This document shows, in pieces, positions 26,245-38,600 of a stretch of 64,000 bases of DNA. The translations under genes were made by a program, and so were the position numbers. This stretch comes from Synanceia verrucosa (Eukaryota > Chordata > Actinopteri > Perciformes > Synanceiidae). The notes below the pieces were generated by a model, which worked only from the letters and a program-made list of their open reading frames with translations, ran no database searches and was not told the origin of the DNA. The stretch is taken from NCBI GenBank assembly GCA_029721515.1, contig CM056559.1, positions 25,787,565 to 25,851,564 on the forward strand, read 5' to 3'. Each line of letters starts with the position of its first letter. Positions within the stretch are counted from its first letter, which is position 1.

Positions 26245-28612
26245 TTATTTGCACAAGGACCCACTTCTTGCACTCTGGTCACTTTTAGTTCATTGCCATT
26301 CAGTAGGTGTCTTAGTTACACTGTTTATTTATTATTGTGTTGTGTGTTGTTTCTATTATGCTTAGTTCGGCTTAGAAATACTTAGTACTTAACATAGCAT
26401 TTGAGTATAGCCACTAAGTTAGTTTAGTTTACATTCATTCTTTCATTATATTGTTGTTTGTGCTGTCTGGGGACTGGGGGAAACAGCATTTCGATCTCAA
26501 TATACAGTACGTGGCCTGCTCATATTGTGAAATTGACAATAAAATTGAACTTTGACATGCTATAGTATGGCATTTTTTGACATATTTCAACAGGCTATAA
26601 AATGACCTTTTTTAAAAATTTAATTCAACATAATGTGCCATGAAATCATTCAAAACATTGTAATAAGTCTTTCTGATGATGTTTTAGTACCTTTTAAAAT
26701 GTTCAAATTTTGCCTTTTTTGACATGCCATAGCGTGACATTATTTTGACAAACATCAATATGCTGTAAAATGCCCTTTTGACCAGATATTTCAAAGTATT
26801 GTGCTAAGGAATCATTCAATACCCTATAAAAACTCTTTCTGATGAGATTTTGGCACCTTTTAAAATTTTTCATTTTTTGACTTTTTCGACATGCTATAAT
26901 ATGACTTTTTTTTAGCAATTTTCTACATGCTATAAAATGCCCTTTTTACTGGATATTTAAAAATATTTTGCTAAGGAATCATTCAGAACCTTGAAATAAG
27001 TCTTTCTGAAGAGGTTTTGACACCTTTTAATTTTTTTAATTTTTTTGATTTTTTTGACATGCTATAGTATGACTTTTTTTTTTTACAAACTTCAACATAC
27101 TATAAAATGCTGTTTTTACCACATATTGAAAAATATTGTGCGAAAGAATCATTTAAGTACCCTAAAATAAGTCTTTTGAATGACATTTCAGAACCTTTTA
27201 AAATTTTTCATTTTTTGACTTTTTCGACATGCTATAGTATGACATTTTTTTAACAGTTTTCAGCATGCTATAATTTATTTATTTATTTTACATTTTTTCA
27301 ACATATTGTGTTATTGAATCATCCACCACACTGTAATAAGTATTTCTGATGACAGTTCAGGACCTTTTAAAATTTTTCATTTTTTGACTTTTTCGACATG
27401 CTATAGTATGACATTTTTTTTTTTACAAATTTCAACATACTATAAAATGCCCTTTTTACTACATATTTAAAAATATTGTGTGAAAGAATCAGTCAGTACC
27501 TTAAAATAAGTCTTTCTGAAGAGGTTTTGACACCTTTTAAAATTTTTCATTTTTTGACTTTTTCGACATGCTATAGTATGACATTTTTTTTTTACAAATT
27601 TCAACATACCATAAAATGCCCTTTCTAGCACATATTTAAAAAATATTGTGCGAAAGAATTATTCACTACCCTAAAATAAGTCTTCTGAAGAGGTTTTGAC
27701 ACCTTTTAAAATGTTTCATTTTTTGACTTTTTTGACATTCTATAGTATGACTTTTTTTTTTTTTAACAATTTTCAGCATGCTGTGAAATGCTCTTTTTAC
27801 CAGATATTTAAAAATATTGTGCCAAGGAATCAGTTAAGTACCTTAAAATAAGTCTTTCAGAAGAGGTTTTGACAACTTTTAAAATTTTTAATTTTTTGAC
27901 TTTTTCGACATGCTATAGTATGACATTTTTTTTTTACAAATTTCAACATACTATAAAATGCCCTTTTTACTACATATTTAAAGATGTTGTGCGAAAGAAT
28001 CATTCAGTACCTTACAATAAGCCTTTCTGAAAAGGTTTTGACACCTTTTAAAATTTTTCATTTTTTGACTTTTTCGACATGCTATAGTATGACTTTTTTT
28101 TTTTTTTTTTTTTACAAATTTCAACATACTATAAAATGTCTTTTTTTACCAGATATTTAAAAATATTGTGCGAAAGAATGATTTAAGTACCCTAAAAGAA
28201 GTCTTTCTAATGACATTTCAGGACCTTTTAAATTTTTTCATTTTTTGACTTTTTTGACATGCAATAGTATGACTTTTTTTTTTTTTACAAATTTCAACAT
28301 ACAATAAAATGTCCTTTTTTACCAGAGATTGAAAAATATTGTGCGAAAGAATCATTCAGTACCTTAAAATAAGCCCTTGTGAGGTTTTGACAACTTTTAA
28401 AATTTTTCATTTTTTGACTTTTTCGACATGCTATAGCATGACATTTTTTTACAAATTTCAATATACCATAAAATGCCTTTTTTACCATATATTTAAAATA
28501 TTGTGAGAAAGAATCATTCAGTACCTTAAAATAAGTCTTTCTGAAGAGGTTTTGACAACTTTTAAAATTTTTATTTTTTTGACTTTTTCGACATGCTATA
28601 GTATGACTTTTT
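24992..28612 (+). repeat. Segmental duplication, copy 2 (satellite plus LINE fragment)
   Basis: Second copy of the block at 12919-16504. The match begins at 'aaatttttcacattttgac' and stops after 'gtatgactttt' at about 28612, where copy 1 continues 'gttagcaattttcag' and this copy continues 'tacaaatttcaacatacc'. Confidence 0.85.
25694..26555 (+). mobile_element. L2-clade LINE 3' fragment inside the satellite (copy 2)
   Basis: Encodes the same truncated reverse-transcriptase tail as the fragment at 13637-14492, residue for residue apart from three extra CA units, which lengthen the His-Thr run. The same 3' end and the same satellite junctions show that it arose by duplication of the locus, not by a second insertion. 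Confidence 0.85.
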
Positions 28613-29085
28613 TTTACAAATTTCAACATACCATAAAATGCCTTTTTTACCACATATTTAAAGATATTGTGCGAAAGAATCATTCAGTACCTTAAAATAA
28701 GTCTTTCTGACGAACACCTTTTAAAATTTTTTGTTTTTTGACTTTTTCGACATGCTATAGTATGACTTTTTTTTTAGCAATTTTCAGCATGCTATAATTT
28801 TTTTTTCATTTTTTCAACATATTGTGTCATTAAATCATCCAGCACACTGTAATAAGTATTTCTGATGACAGTTCAGGACCTTTTAAAATTTACAATTTTT
28901 TAACATTTTTGACATACTATAGTATGAACTTTTTTTTTAGCAATTTTCAGCATGCTATGAAATGCCCTTTTTTTTACCAGATATTTAAAAATATTGTGAC
29001 AAGGAATCATTCATTGTCCTATAATATGTCTTTCTGACGAGTTTTTTTTCTGACGGCACCTTTTAAAATTTTTAATTTTTTTACT

Positions 29086-31432
29086 TTGTGATGGGAGACC
29101 ACATGCAAAACTTTAGGAAGTTCTGGTGGTCCTTGAGTAATTAATATCAGGAGACATTCAACATAAGCTCTGTGAGCACAAGGCTCATTTGAAGCTAATG
29201 TTATACACTTATTTGTAATTTGGGTGACTCTGAGTACTGTAGCCTCTTTTGCCAGTGCCAGTACACATCTAGGGTGCCATCCACACGACAACAGAATTCA
29301 ACGGGTTCCAGAGTGAGAACATCTGACAAGTTGCAGTGTGTACCCGGCTTTGTTGCTGACGATGGCATCACGTCATCACGTGACCATGACTTCATGCGCA
29401 TGCTCACTGCATTCTTTTGTTCTTTTTCGTGGGTCTCTCTGTGTTTCTTTGCAGCGCCACCTATCGGTGTGGCATATATATTACATTCTTATCGCTCGTT
29501 GTCACTCGTTATTGCGATGTAGATGGAAATAATTCCGGGAATGTTCTCACAAGCGTTGCTGTGCCGTGGTCACGTGGATGGAGCCTCAAAGTAAACAGAG
29601 GTGCACGGTAAGGGGAGAGAGATCCACTTCCTCTCTCCAGAGGGGGGGCGTGGTCAGACACAGCTCAGGAACATTTAAAGGTACAGACACAGAAACAGCC
29701 TGTTCTCAGCAGAGCTCAATGCAATGATTTTTAACTGGCTGGAATTCAGGACCAGGGCTGAGTTTGGGGTAATACAATTTGAATACAACATTGTTGGACA
29801 TCTGAGACCTATATAAAATGCCGAAAAAATGTATAATAACGGGGGCTATGTGTCCGCCACTGTCTCATATGTGGATGGTAAATATGAAGCTACAGCAGAC
29901 AGCTGGTTAGCTTTGCACAAAATTTAGAATTAAGGGGAGTCAGTTAGCCTGGTTCAAAACAGCACCTCTAAAGTGCACTCACAGAGACTCAAAGAAGTCA
30001 ATCAGCCAAACAATAGCACAACTAATGTACCCCTTGAAAAGATTAAAGAATAGTGAGTTTAAGAGGTGCTGGTAAAGGGTGGCTTTTTTTGGCTTCGTAC
30101 ACAGCTGAAAATTTATTTTGAACACACAGCCATGATCTTCTCACCTAACTCTGCAAGAAAACAAATCACCAAATTATTTAGTCACTTTTGCAAGCAGATG
30201 TATTCACAGCAGATTTTAACATTTTAAACAAACTCCACAATTTATGATGGTAATTGGCACATTTGCTTTATTTTGAAAACAGACATTGAAACCATTTTTA
30301 TTTTTTTTTCTCACAAGTTTGAATTCCTTGATAAGGTTGAAACTGGACATTGCACTCACTGTAACATGGGAAAATTATTTTTTGTTTGCTCATTTGTTTG
30401 ATTTTTCTTTTTCCTTTTTTTGCGTAACATCAGTGCATTTTTTATTTTATTCAGTATTTTTCCAATTCATATAAACTGTAATAACAACACCAAAGACATC
30501 AAAAAGAAGCCGCCACACCTCTTAAGTTTTTGTGACTGCGAAAAAGTTCCTCTCAGAGGGAGAGTTCCCATCATGCATCTGGTTCGATGGTTCATGCTAC
30601 TGTTCTCACGTTTGGTTGAAAAAAAATTGTCATGTAAGAGCCAGATATACCAACACTATAGCTGACTTCTACAGTGTATTATATGCGTAGGTCATTTAAA
30701 TGGAAACAGGTCCTATACTGTAAATATGAGTAGACAGGGAGTTTGCAAAAGGGGTGTAAACCAAGCTTGAATGACTCAAGCTGAATACAGAGAGAGTAAT
30801 AGTCTTGTTCTATATGTGTATTTTGGAGACAGGATAAAGCTGCCCAACTGGAAATGTTACACATTTAATTATACATTCTATTTTCCATCCAATGTGTCAG
30901 TACTTCATCTATTTGCAGTGTTCCCAAAACACTTGTAGTGTTGAAAACTAGGGTTGCATTTTAAACCAGGTTGTTTTTGTGCGTGCATTTGCAGAAATAC
31001 AGATATTATTTGCAACATGTGTTTTAATAAAGTGCATTGCAATGCAAATAAAGTGTGGTGCATTCACAATGCATTTTAAATGTGTAAATATCCAGTTGGG
31101 AGTGTTCATTCCACCACTGATGAACTCACAATAAACAGTGAAGATCAAATCAAGCCCTCCTCCTCCTCCTCCTCATCATCATCATCAAGTAACAATCATT
31201 TTTTTCATAATCAACAACATCATCACCACTTCCTCGTATTATTAGCTTGAGCCAAAAAACTTAACGCAGGAAACTCCCCCAACATGAGAAAATCATTGCC
31301 ACACAAAAAATGACAAACAAATATAAACGGACTGCCTTCACATTGGGAAGGCAAAGAGCAACCTTTTTAGATTTTTGTTTTTGTGTTATTCTTCACACTT
31401 TTAATTCTGCTCTCTTTAGGTTAGACTTTGCC
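29086..31432 (-). other. gap43 3' flank / probable 3' UTR portion; no other gene seen
   Basis: No coding exon is seen between the satellite edge and the gap43 stop. On the - strand, AATAAA occurs at 30441-30451 (two overlapping hexamers) and near 30266, which would give 3' UTRs of about 1 kb; the choice is not decidable here. The G+C-richer block 29260-29730, with 'agagagatccacttcctctc', looks like a dispersed repeat but its ends are not clear. A (TCC)n(TCA)n run is at 31156-31187. Confidence 0.4.
29845..29990 (+). repeat. Dispersed teleost repeat, copy 1 ('gtaaatatgaagctacag' family)
   Basis: Reads 'tggtaaatatgaagctacag', then 'agctggttagcttt', then 'cagttagcctgg' and 'cagcacctctaaag'. These are pieces of one interspersed repeat known in many perciform genomes. 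Related pieces lie at 48980-49045 and 50003-50115. Confidence 0.5.
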
Positions 31433-31512
31433 TTAGTCATCCTTGGACTCAGTGCCCTCTGCCGCTGCATCTGCAGGGGTGGACTCCTCTGCTTTAGACT
31501 CCTCTGCAGCAT
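31433..31512 (-). CDS. gap43: gap43 coding exon 3 (C-terminus)
   Basis: Acceptor ...CACCCAG ends at 31513. The exon begins AT, which joins the G left by exon 2 to make an Asp codon. It encodes an acidic, Ala-rich tail (DAAEESKAEESTPADAAAEG, then TESKDD) and stops at TAA, 31433-31435. Composition continues that of exon 2. The length of 80 nt keeps the joined frame open, giving 750 nt for the three exons. Confidence 0.9.
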
Positions 31513-31513
31513 C

Positions 31514-32453
31514 TGGGTGGAGGGAGAGAAGGAGGGTGAACGGTAAAGAGAGGAAAAGGCAAAGGAAGAGGGGGGAAATGAGATGCAAGCAGGGATGAGA
31601 TAAAATGTGGATCAGGGAGAGAAAAGACAAAGAAAGAAAATTAGCCTGTGGAGAGGAGGGTTCACATGGTGAGGTTGGAGTAATCAGGCTATGTATATCC
31701 AGGTCTTCTGACACACTGAGCAAGAAAGATTTTCCATATCAGCTGTTACTTTTGAAGTTTTCAGTATATAAAAAGCATAAGGTAAAATTCCCAAAAATAC
31801 AGAGAAAAAACTGTGTAATGCCATGTTGCTTACAAGATGTCAACTCAATTAAAACAGAGAGCACGTCAGTCAGAAGATACAAGCCGATGTCTGAAATCTC
31901 ACATTGGCTGTGTAAATAATAAAGGAAGAGAGTGCTCCTAATGGACCCATGAAGCATTTGAACTGACATCCCAACGCTAACAGCAGCATCTCGGCCTGTC
32001 ATATTGAATATTGTGTGATGCGGCAACATCTAGAGATGCCTTATAAAGAGGTGAACACTGCTGAATAACGATCCACGATCCATCTCTCAGCCATTCCTGA
32101 TAAAGTATGTTGAGTAACATTGCCCTGACACATCATTTTCTTCATATTATTTGTTCTGTTTTTTTTAAATCATGTGCTGTATAATTTTTTTTTTGCTAAT
32201 AAATTACTGTCATTGTATGTTTGCAAAACTGAAAGTCAAATGTTGACATTTCCTGGTAAGACATCGTCCTCATGTCATACTGTGTTGTATGGGCTACAAT
32301 CATTTTAAGAGCTTTATTTTATTGTTTCTGACCAAGCCTATTATTCAAGTGCCCTGAGAGCAGTGATCTCATACTATGATGATCTCATACTCTTTTAATA
32401 GAAAGAGGAGACATCAAAGAATGACATCATGGCACTGAAGATGAGGTGATGGA

Positions 32454-32521
<68 letters not shown>

Positions 32522-32541
32522 GAGAAAGACAGAGGAGTGGG

Positions 32542-32590
<49 letters not shown>

Positions 32591-35007
32591 TGTGGGCATG
32601 TATTACTAACGTTATGGGGACATCAATCTGTTTACACACTCACATTGTAGGGACTCATCTTCCTTCTTTTGGAGTAAAGACTAAGAAGATTTAATGTTAG
32701 TGTAAAGTTAGCTTTTGGTTAGGGTTAGGATTAGGATTACGCGAGTATTGGTCGTAGTTAGGTCAAGGTAAATATCTAGGAAATGAATGTGAAGTCCCCA
32801 TAACCTGAATAAGACATGACTGTGTGTGTGACTCAACACAGCATGTTCTTCCACGTAAGACGTAATTAGCTTGTTAGCCAGTATGACAGACTTGAGAATG
32901 CCTTTCTTTACAGTCACTGAACTGTGTGATGCAAATGCAATTTCATCCACTTCAACAGAGCCAAAGCACATTGGTTTTGGTATTGTGACATCAGCATCAC
33001 CTCAGTAATCTACACGCCAGTGATAGTGACTAAAATGCTAGTTTTGTTTTGCTGATGCATTTGCAAATAAGAGTTGGAGATGAGAAAAGAAAAATCCAAA
33101 TTGGTGTTTTGGTTTGGTTTGGTTGATTCTGCTAACAGATTTTCACCAACGTTTTCCGTAAACAGTGTTAATGAGTGAAAATGAGAGAACTCAAATATGT
33201 AGGAGAGCTGAAGTTGAAGTACACTTTGCTTTCTATGATTTCATATCAACACATCGAAACTTTATTATTCTCAACTCACAGAACAGACAGTCCACATTCA
33301 GTACAGCAAATCCCAAACTGTGGTACTGCCTTGCTCAAAATCTGAGGAGTACAACATAAATCAATCAGTTTTCTTTAAGGGCACCAAGGAGCTCCACTTT
33401 ACACCCTTAGCTCCATTTGGCATCACCAAACTGTACAGGTGTGAAACGAAAGCTGAATTTGAAGATAGGTGTGGTCGACATTTGCTTGCTCCAAGAATGC
33501 ACTTGCTTTCACCAAGAATCTAATATTATCTCCCCTTCCCTCCATTTCTTCATTATGTCCATTACAGCTAAACCTTAGAAGATTCAAAATTTTCAAAGAT
33601 GACGTTGGAGGTGGTTGTGGTAATGATCATTGCTGATGTAGTTATTATGTTATTTATGTGTATCATTTTGTTGTATTTTTAAATGGAATATATATATTTC
33701 ACTGTTGCTTAAATTATAAATTTTTAGCTTTATTCCATACACCAAAGTTGCTATATAACTTGTAGTGCTATGTCAATATGCTATGACTCTCCCTCATCAA
33801 TCATTCAGTCAGATCAGAGTACCTGGCATCCTGCGCTGACAAACCTTAACTATGTGACTTAGTTATAAATATTAATTTACAGTTGGTGAAGCAGATTGTG
33901 GCCTGCAGTGGATTCTTAATTAGCAGTTCTTTGTCAAGTACTGTTTGTTTGTGACAGGCTTCCCCAGTGCGCATCGTGACCAGTAGGGATCATTAATCAT
34001 TCATTGAAATCAGAGCACCTGTTATCCCTGCTCTGTTCCATGCAGGGCAGCCATCCAATCGAGGTGGTAACTATGACAACTGAGAGACAGTGCTGCCTAG
34101 GTGACCTAGTTTCCATGTAGTTCTCCAGTCGGTGTGTGTTTCCTACCTCACACCCCCACCTGCTCCAGACTGAGCATGCTCCATTACCCACTCGTCTGAC
34201 CCAGTCTGAGAGTCCTTGGACCAGAAATATGAGCTCATGTCAAGACTCTGTTGCATCAATGTTAGAATGTAATTTCATGGTTTTCCAGGTAAATGCTTCC
34301 TCCATAATTGGTCAAATGGTGGATTGCTTTCAAAATTATCATCTGGTGTTTTGGGTTCAGACAGCAGAGATATTATTGCTATAAAGGGGTTTAATAGGGT
34401 CATCCATTTTCATAACAACTTGTGTTTTCATATGAATAAATGACTGAAGCAGCCACGCCAATATGTTGGCCCTGATATCATGAAACTGAAGTTGTTCATG
34501 ATCCTTTCTGACTCGCAAACAATACAACTTTGACTCTTAACAATAACTTCAATCATTCCCAAGATATTAGCCCCGTGTCCATCATTTTCAACCCTGCATT
34601 TCCATCCTAATCTCATCAGTATGGGGTTTCCATCTGGCAGAGACAGAGATACATGGCTGTCTAATCTAATATTGAGCTCTGTTTCTGTGTTAAACAGTGA
34701 ATGACGGAGCACTGCACAAAGATCTTTAAATCCCAAAGACTCAGGAAGCAGTTACTTCCTGTGGAGCCTGCCATGCGGGCTACTGAAAAGCATACCTATT
34801 CCCTATGATTAGTTTTTCACTGTACATAATTGCTTCTTGATTAGTGAGGGTCTCTGAACTCAATAAACCTCGCAAACATGCACACCTTTGCCGTGTTCGA
34901 TTGAAAGGTCTTGTAGGTCCTATCCCAGTGAGCTTACTTTATTTGGCATGTGCTTGTGCACATATGCTTTTTATAATGGAAGTTAGAAGTTCAGTATAAT
35001 CTGCATA
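31514..35007 (-). other. gap43: gap43 intron 2
   Basis: About 3.5 kb between donor GTATGC at 35008 and acceptor CAG at 31513. It contains a compound microsatellite (32457-32588) and no coding exon that I can see. Confidence 0.85.
32457..32588. repeat. Compound (GT)n-(GA)n-(GT)n microsatellite in gap43 intron 2
   Basis: (GT)n at 32457-32490, (GA)n with one interruption to about 32525, a short spacer, then (GT)n at 32545-32588. Alternating purine-pyrimidine tracts of this length flank a purine-only tract. Confidence 0.95.
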
Positions 35008-35008
35008 C

Positions 35009-35648
35009 CTTGTTTATCTTTTGTTTGGTTAGGCTGCTCCTTCTCGGCTGTCGGACTGACAGCAGCAGGCACATCGGCTTGTCTGGCCTCTTCCTTTTTC
35101 TCTTCACTCTGCTCCTCTCTCTTCTCCTCAGCTGTGGCTGTGGTGGGACTCTTGGCTGCCGCCGCTGGGGCCTCCACCTCTTTGGGCTTCTCCTCGGCTT
35201 TCTCCTCCACCTTTGGCTCCTCTTTTTGGGGCTCAGAGGCCGCTGTGGTGGCTGTAGGAGCCGGTGCTGCCGCGACAGGAGACGTCGCTGCACCTACAGG
35301 AGAGGCGACAGCAGCTGCTGGAGAGTTAGGTGGCTTGTCTGCCGCTGGGCTTTTGGCTTGGCTTGTCTCCTCCTCTTTCTTGGCCTCCTCTCCTGCAGCT
35401 TCCTCCTCCTTTGCAGGTGCCTCCTCTCCCTCTGCTTTCTTTGCCTCCTCTCCTCCCTCTGTCGCCTCCTCTGCAGCAGCAGGACTGTCTCCCTCCTTTT
35501 CTTCCTCTCCATCTTTCATCTTTTTCCGAGTTATGTGTCCACGGAAGCTGGCCTGTATTTTGGTGGCAGCCTTGTGGGCCTTGTCCTCAGGTTTGTTGGT
35601 GGTGCCATCCTGTTCAATCTTCTGGTCCGCATCCTCATTCTTCTCCAC
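35009..35648 (-). CDS. gap43: gap43 coding exon 2 (IQ motif and acidic body)
   Basis: GAP-43 is a growth-cone protein that attaches to the inner plasma membrane, binds calmodulin and is a PKC substrate. The exon begins GTG after acceptor CTACCAG and ends CAAG before donor GTATGC. It supplies residues 11-223. The IQ motif, ATKIQASFRGHITRKK, spans residues 38-53; Ser44 in IQASFRG corresponds to the PKC site and Phe45 to the calmodulin contact. The rest is low-complexity and rich in Ala, Glu, Lys and Pro, as in other neuromodulins. The assembled protein is 249 residues, in the usual size range. A long opposite-strand open frame here is a composition shadow. Confidence 0.95.
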
Positions 35649-38600
35649 CTGGTAGCCGAGAGAGAAGTACAACAAGTTTACCTCTACTATGAGCCATTCA
35701 GCAGGTCCACTGCAAACCAGCAGCGGAATGTAGTGGGTGTGATGCTAAAAACTTGCAAACAATTCCTCTGTACTGTGGGGTAATGTAGCTTGAGGATGAT
35801 CATCCCAAAAGATCATGCTGGAAAAGAAAGGTACACCATGGCAATGTGGAGTTGAAAGGATAAAATATAAAGGTATGTGCTATGAGAGAGGGTTTTGTAG
35901 TTAACTTCTAAATGTGTGTATTATAGCAATTACTGCACAGTTTTAGACTGGGAAAAGTTGGGTTAGGGTTTCAGGATTGATTTAGAATTGAGTAAGAGTG
36001 AAAGGCTGGATGAGTGACAGGGTTAGGAATAGGACAGTACACAACGTTATACTGAAAGGGGTTCCATGATATTACCTTCTGTAACTGGGTCCATAGCTGT
36101 CCATCAAATAGTGGGTTGTGCTATGAGTCATATAAATCTAATGAAAAGAAATCAAATCAAATAAAGGAATGAATGACGGGCACTGAAAGTGGCAAAAAAA
36201 ATGAATCAGTACATTCAAAATGAACAAGAAAACAAATCAAGGTAAAATATTCTCTTGCTAGCCAAAGTTTAACAAACAAAAAGCTTTAAATGTGCACCTT
36301 AAATGAACATGAATAAGCAACATGAAGCAAACAGAAACTGTCAAAGAACATGCAGGCAGTGCAGCATCAGTATGTCAAATGATATAGATGTGAAAACTGC
36401 AGGATCCATGGTTTTGTGAAGATCCAGTGATTGATATGACAACAGTATGGAGCAACAGAAATCGATCTTTTGTGTGCTGGAGGTTTACTGACATTGTGAA
36501 TCAGGAGCATAAAATGTGTGTGTGTGTGTTGTGGGGGGTGGAGGGGTCGATTGTCTCCACACAATAAATTCGATACACTAGCATGTGGGTCACGACAAAA
36601 GACTCAAATCCAGGCATGAGGCTGATGCTGTAAATAATTTAACTTAAAAGTAGAACCCCTGGATTCCATGCTAATGATATCTTTAAAATTAACCAGAAAA
36701 AAAAGTGTAAGCATTGAAAATTGAGGCTCTTTCTCCAAAATAATGAGCCGGTCTGTATTCTCTAGGTACTGTAGCTTTCTACGGCTTCATCTCTGGCTGC
36801 TAGGGAACGAGCTGCCTGCTAGAATCTCCTCAGCATTCACTGCCATACCCCTCCTAACCATCAAAGGTTACCTTGACAACCAGAGTGCTAACTCATCACG
36901 ACGCTGTCTGCTGGTTGGTGCTATGAAAGACTATATGTCACCCTGATTGGCAGTGCACCTGACCCTTCAGGCGAGTAGGCCAGTAGGAACTCGTAAATCA
37001 GGCAAAGCAATCGGCATGGCTAAGGAGGGGCTGCATGTGTGTGCAGCAGCAGGGTGTGGTGCATGGTGTTGGGGGTGGGTGGTTATATGTATCAATACTG
37101 ATGGTCCATGTCACTGAGCAGAAGCATTTTCTTTCAGGTCAGTGAATAGCTACATCTGTCGGTCTACCTCCTCATACCTCCTGTCTCTAATAGTGTCATT
37201 ATAGTGGGGATGAGGTTTAACTTGGACAGCTGCCTGTATGAGGAATCACATCTGCGTGACATGATTTAAGAGCCAGAGGCTGTAAACCAACATGTCGTGT
37301 TCAGGGTCAGTGTGTCAGTCCAATATTGGAGCGACGAGGCCAAGGTGCAGCTGTGTTGGTATATTCACCTCCTCCACCTTTATTCACATGCCATCCCCAG
37401 GGTTCAGGGTGTAAATCTTACCCCAGGCCTTCCTGCAGTTTTTAATACACACCGTCTTCCTGAAGCAATTTCGTGCAATGTTATATTAAAAAAAAATGCT
37501 GGATTTGAGAGCAGATTTTCATTAGCTTTACACTGTATATGAACTGGAACTGTTTACTAAACAATCAGCTGTTAAGTGGAAATAAACATTAGCATGTTTC
37601 GCTGTTATGCCAGCCAACGTGGAAACAGAAAAAGCTCCAGCGGCACACCCTCTGCTCTTAATAATATCCAGGTCTCTGGTGACTTATTGGGCTTTTACTA
37701 CATCTGATCTCATGGGTGCTTACATTTGCCAAAAAAATTGACCCAAGCACTTAACTCTAAATAGAATTACTTACTGGCTGCATACAGTGAGTCAGAGAGG
37801 GGGAGAGAGAAAGCGATGGATGAGGGTGTTTGGGAATATGGGGGTATGACATCATTGCTGGAACAGAGGGTATGTCATTCACTTCAGAGATCTGGGTGTG
37901 TATGAGTGCAAACATAATAAAATGCCAGTAGTGTCAGGTGATCTCATATCAGTGCATGATGGGGAAGAAACATCACCATCATGCTTACTTTGACTACAAT
38001 CATGGCATCATCATTTGAATTATTGATATACGTCTACATGCGTCAAGCTCAAAAGTGCTGCGCTGTGATTTTTTTGACTGCTGTAGTTCGTTTCCATGAA
38101 CCACAAGATTCCGTACAGAGCCACTTTGACCTGTCAAATCTGACTTATTATTATACACAGAAACATTATTACAAATAATTTCAGTTTGGTAACTGTTAAT
38201 TGAACCCCGGTCACGTACCCTCCTGCAGGCACTACTCCACTCTGTGCTGTCTGTGCAGCACACATTTTCATTCACAAATACAGCAGCACCTCCCAAAGGT
38301 ACAGCACACCACAAGGTGCACTGCCTTTAAGGCACCACCACTCTTTTTAAAGTCTCCCTTCATTAATTTGCAGTGTGGCAATATATTTGTATTATCAGGT
38401 TAATTAAATGACTTATTAAAATTAGCCCACAGAGTTTCCTCCTCTTCAACATGGGCCTTCTGGTTGCCATAGATACGCTACATTAATTTGTATTATCCAG
38501 CAAAAAGTGGAACATTTGGCAATGATATAAAAATGCTTTTCTTGCATGACTGTTAAATTAGATTAATAAGATAAATAAATAAGATTACGCAATCTTACTG

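Larger units (their letters stand above)
8400..29085 (+). repeat. Large AT-rich tandem satellite array, monomers of about 165-180 bp
   Basis: Nearly the whole interval is built from copies of one unit. A conserved half reads 'ttctgatgagattttggcac', 'cttttaaaatttttcatttt', 'ttgactttttcgacatgcta', 'tagtatgac'. The other half begins with a T-tract of about 8-27 bases and 'agcaattttcagcatgct', then continues as one of at least three alternatives. Spacing of the 'catgctatagtatg' core measured at 20402-20912 is 168, 170 and 173 bp. About 110 monomers fit the interval once the two LINE insertions are removed. T-tracts stay on the + strand through the array, except at the left edge, where copies are inverted. 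The unit does not resemble a tRNA SINE and has no CENP-B-box-like motif that I can see. I do not recognise the family. Confidence 0.95.

Noticed and set aside
8400..29085. CRISPR-like array
   Set aside because: Units are contiguous satellite monomers of about 170 bp with gradual divergence, no short identical repeats with unique spacers, in a vertebrate genome.
35010..35783. 257-codon + frame opposite gap43 exon 2
   Set aside because: Antisense shadow of the Ala/Glu/Lys-rich gap43 coding sequence; leucine/cysteine-rich with no domain.
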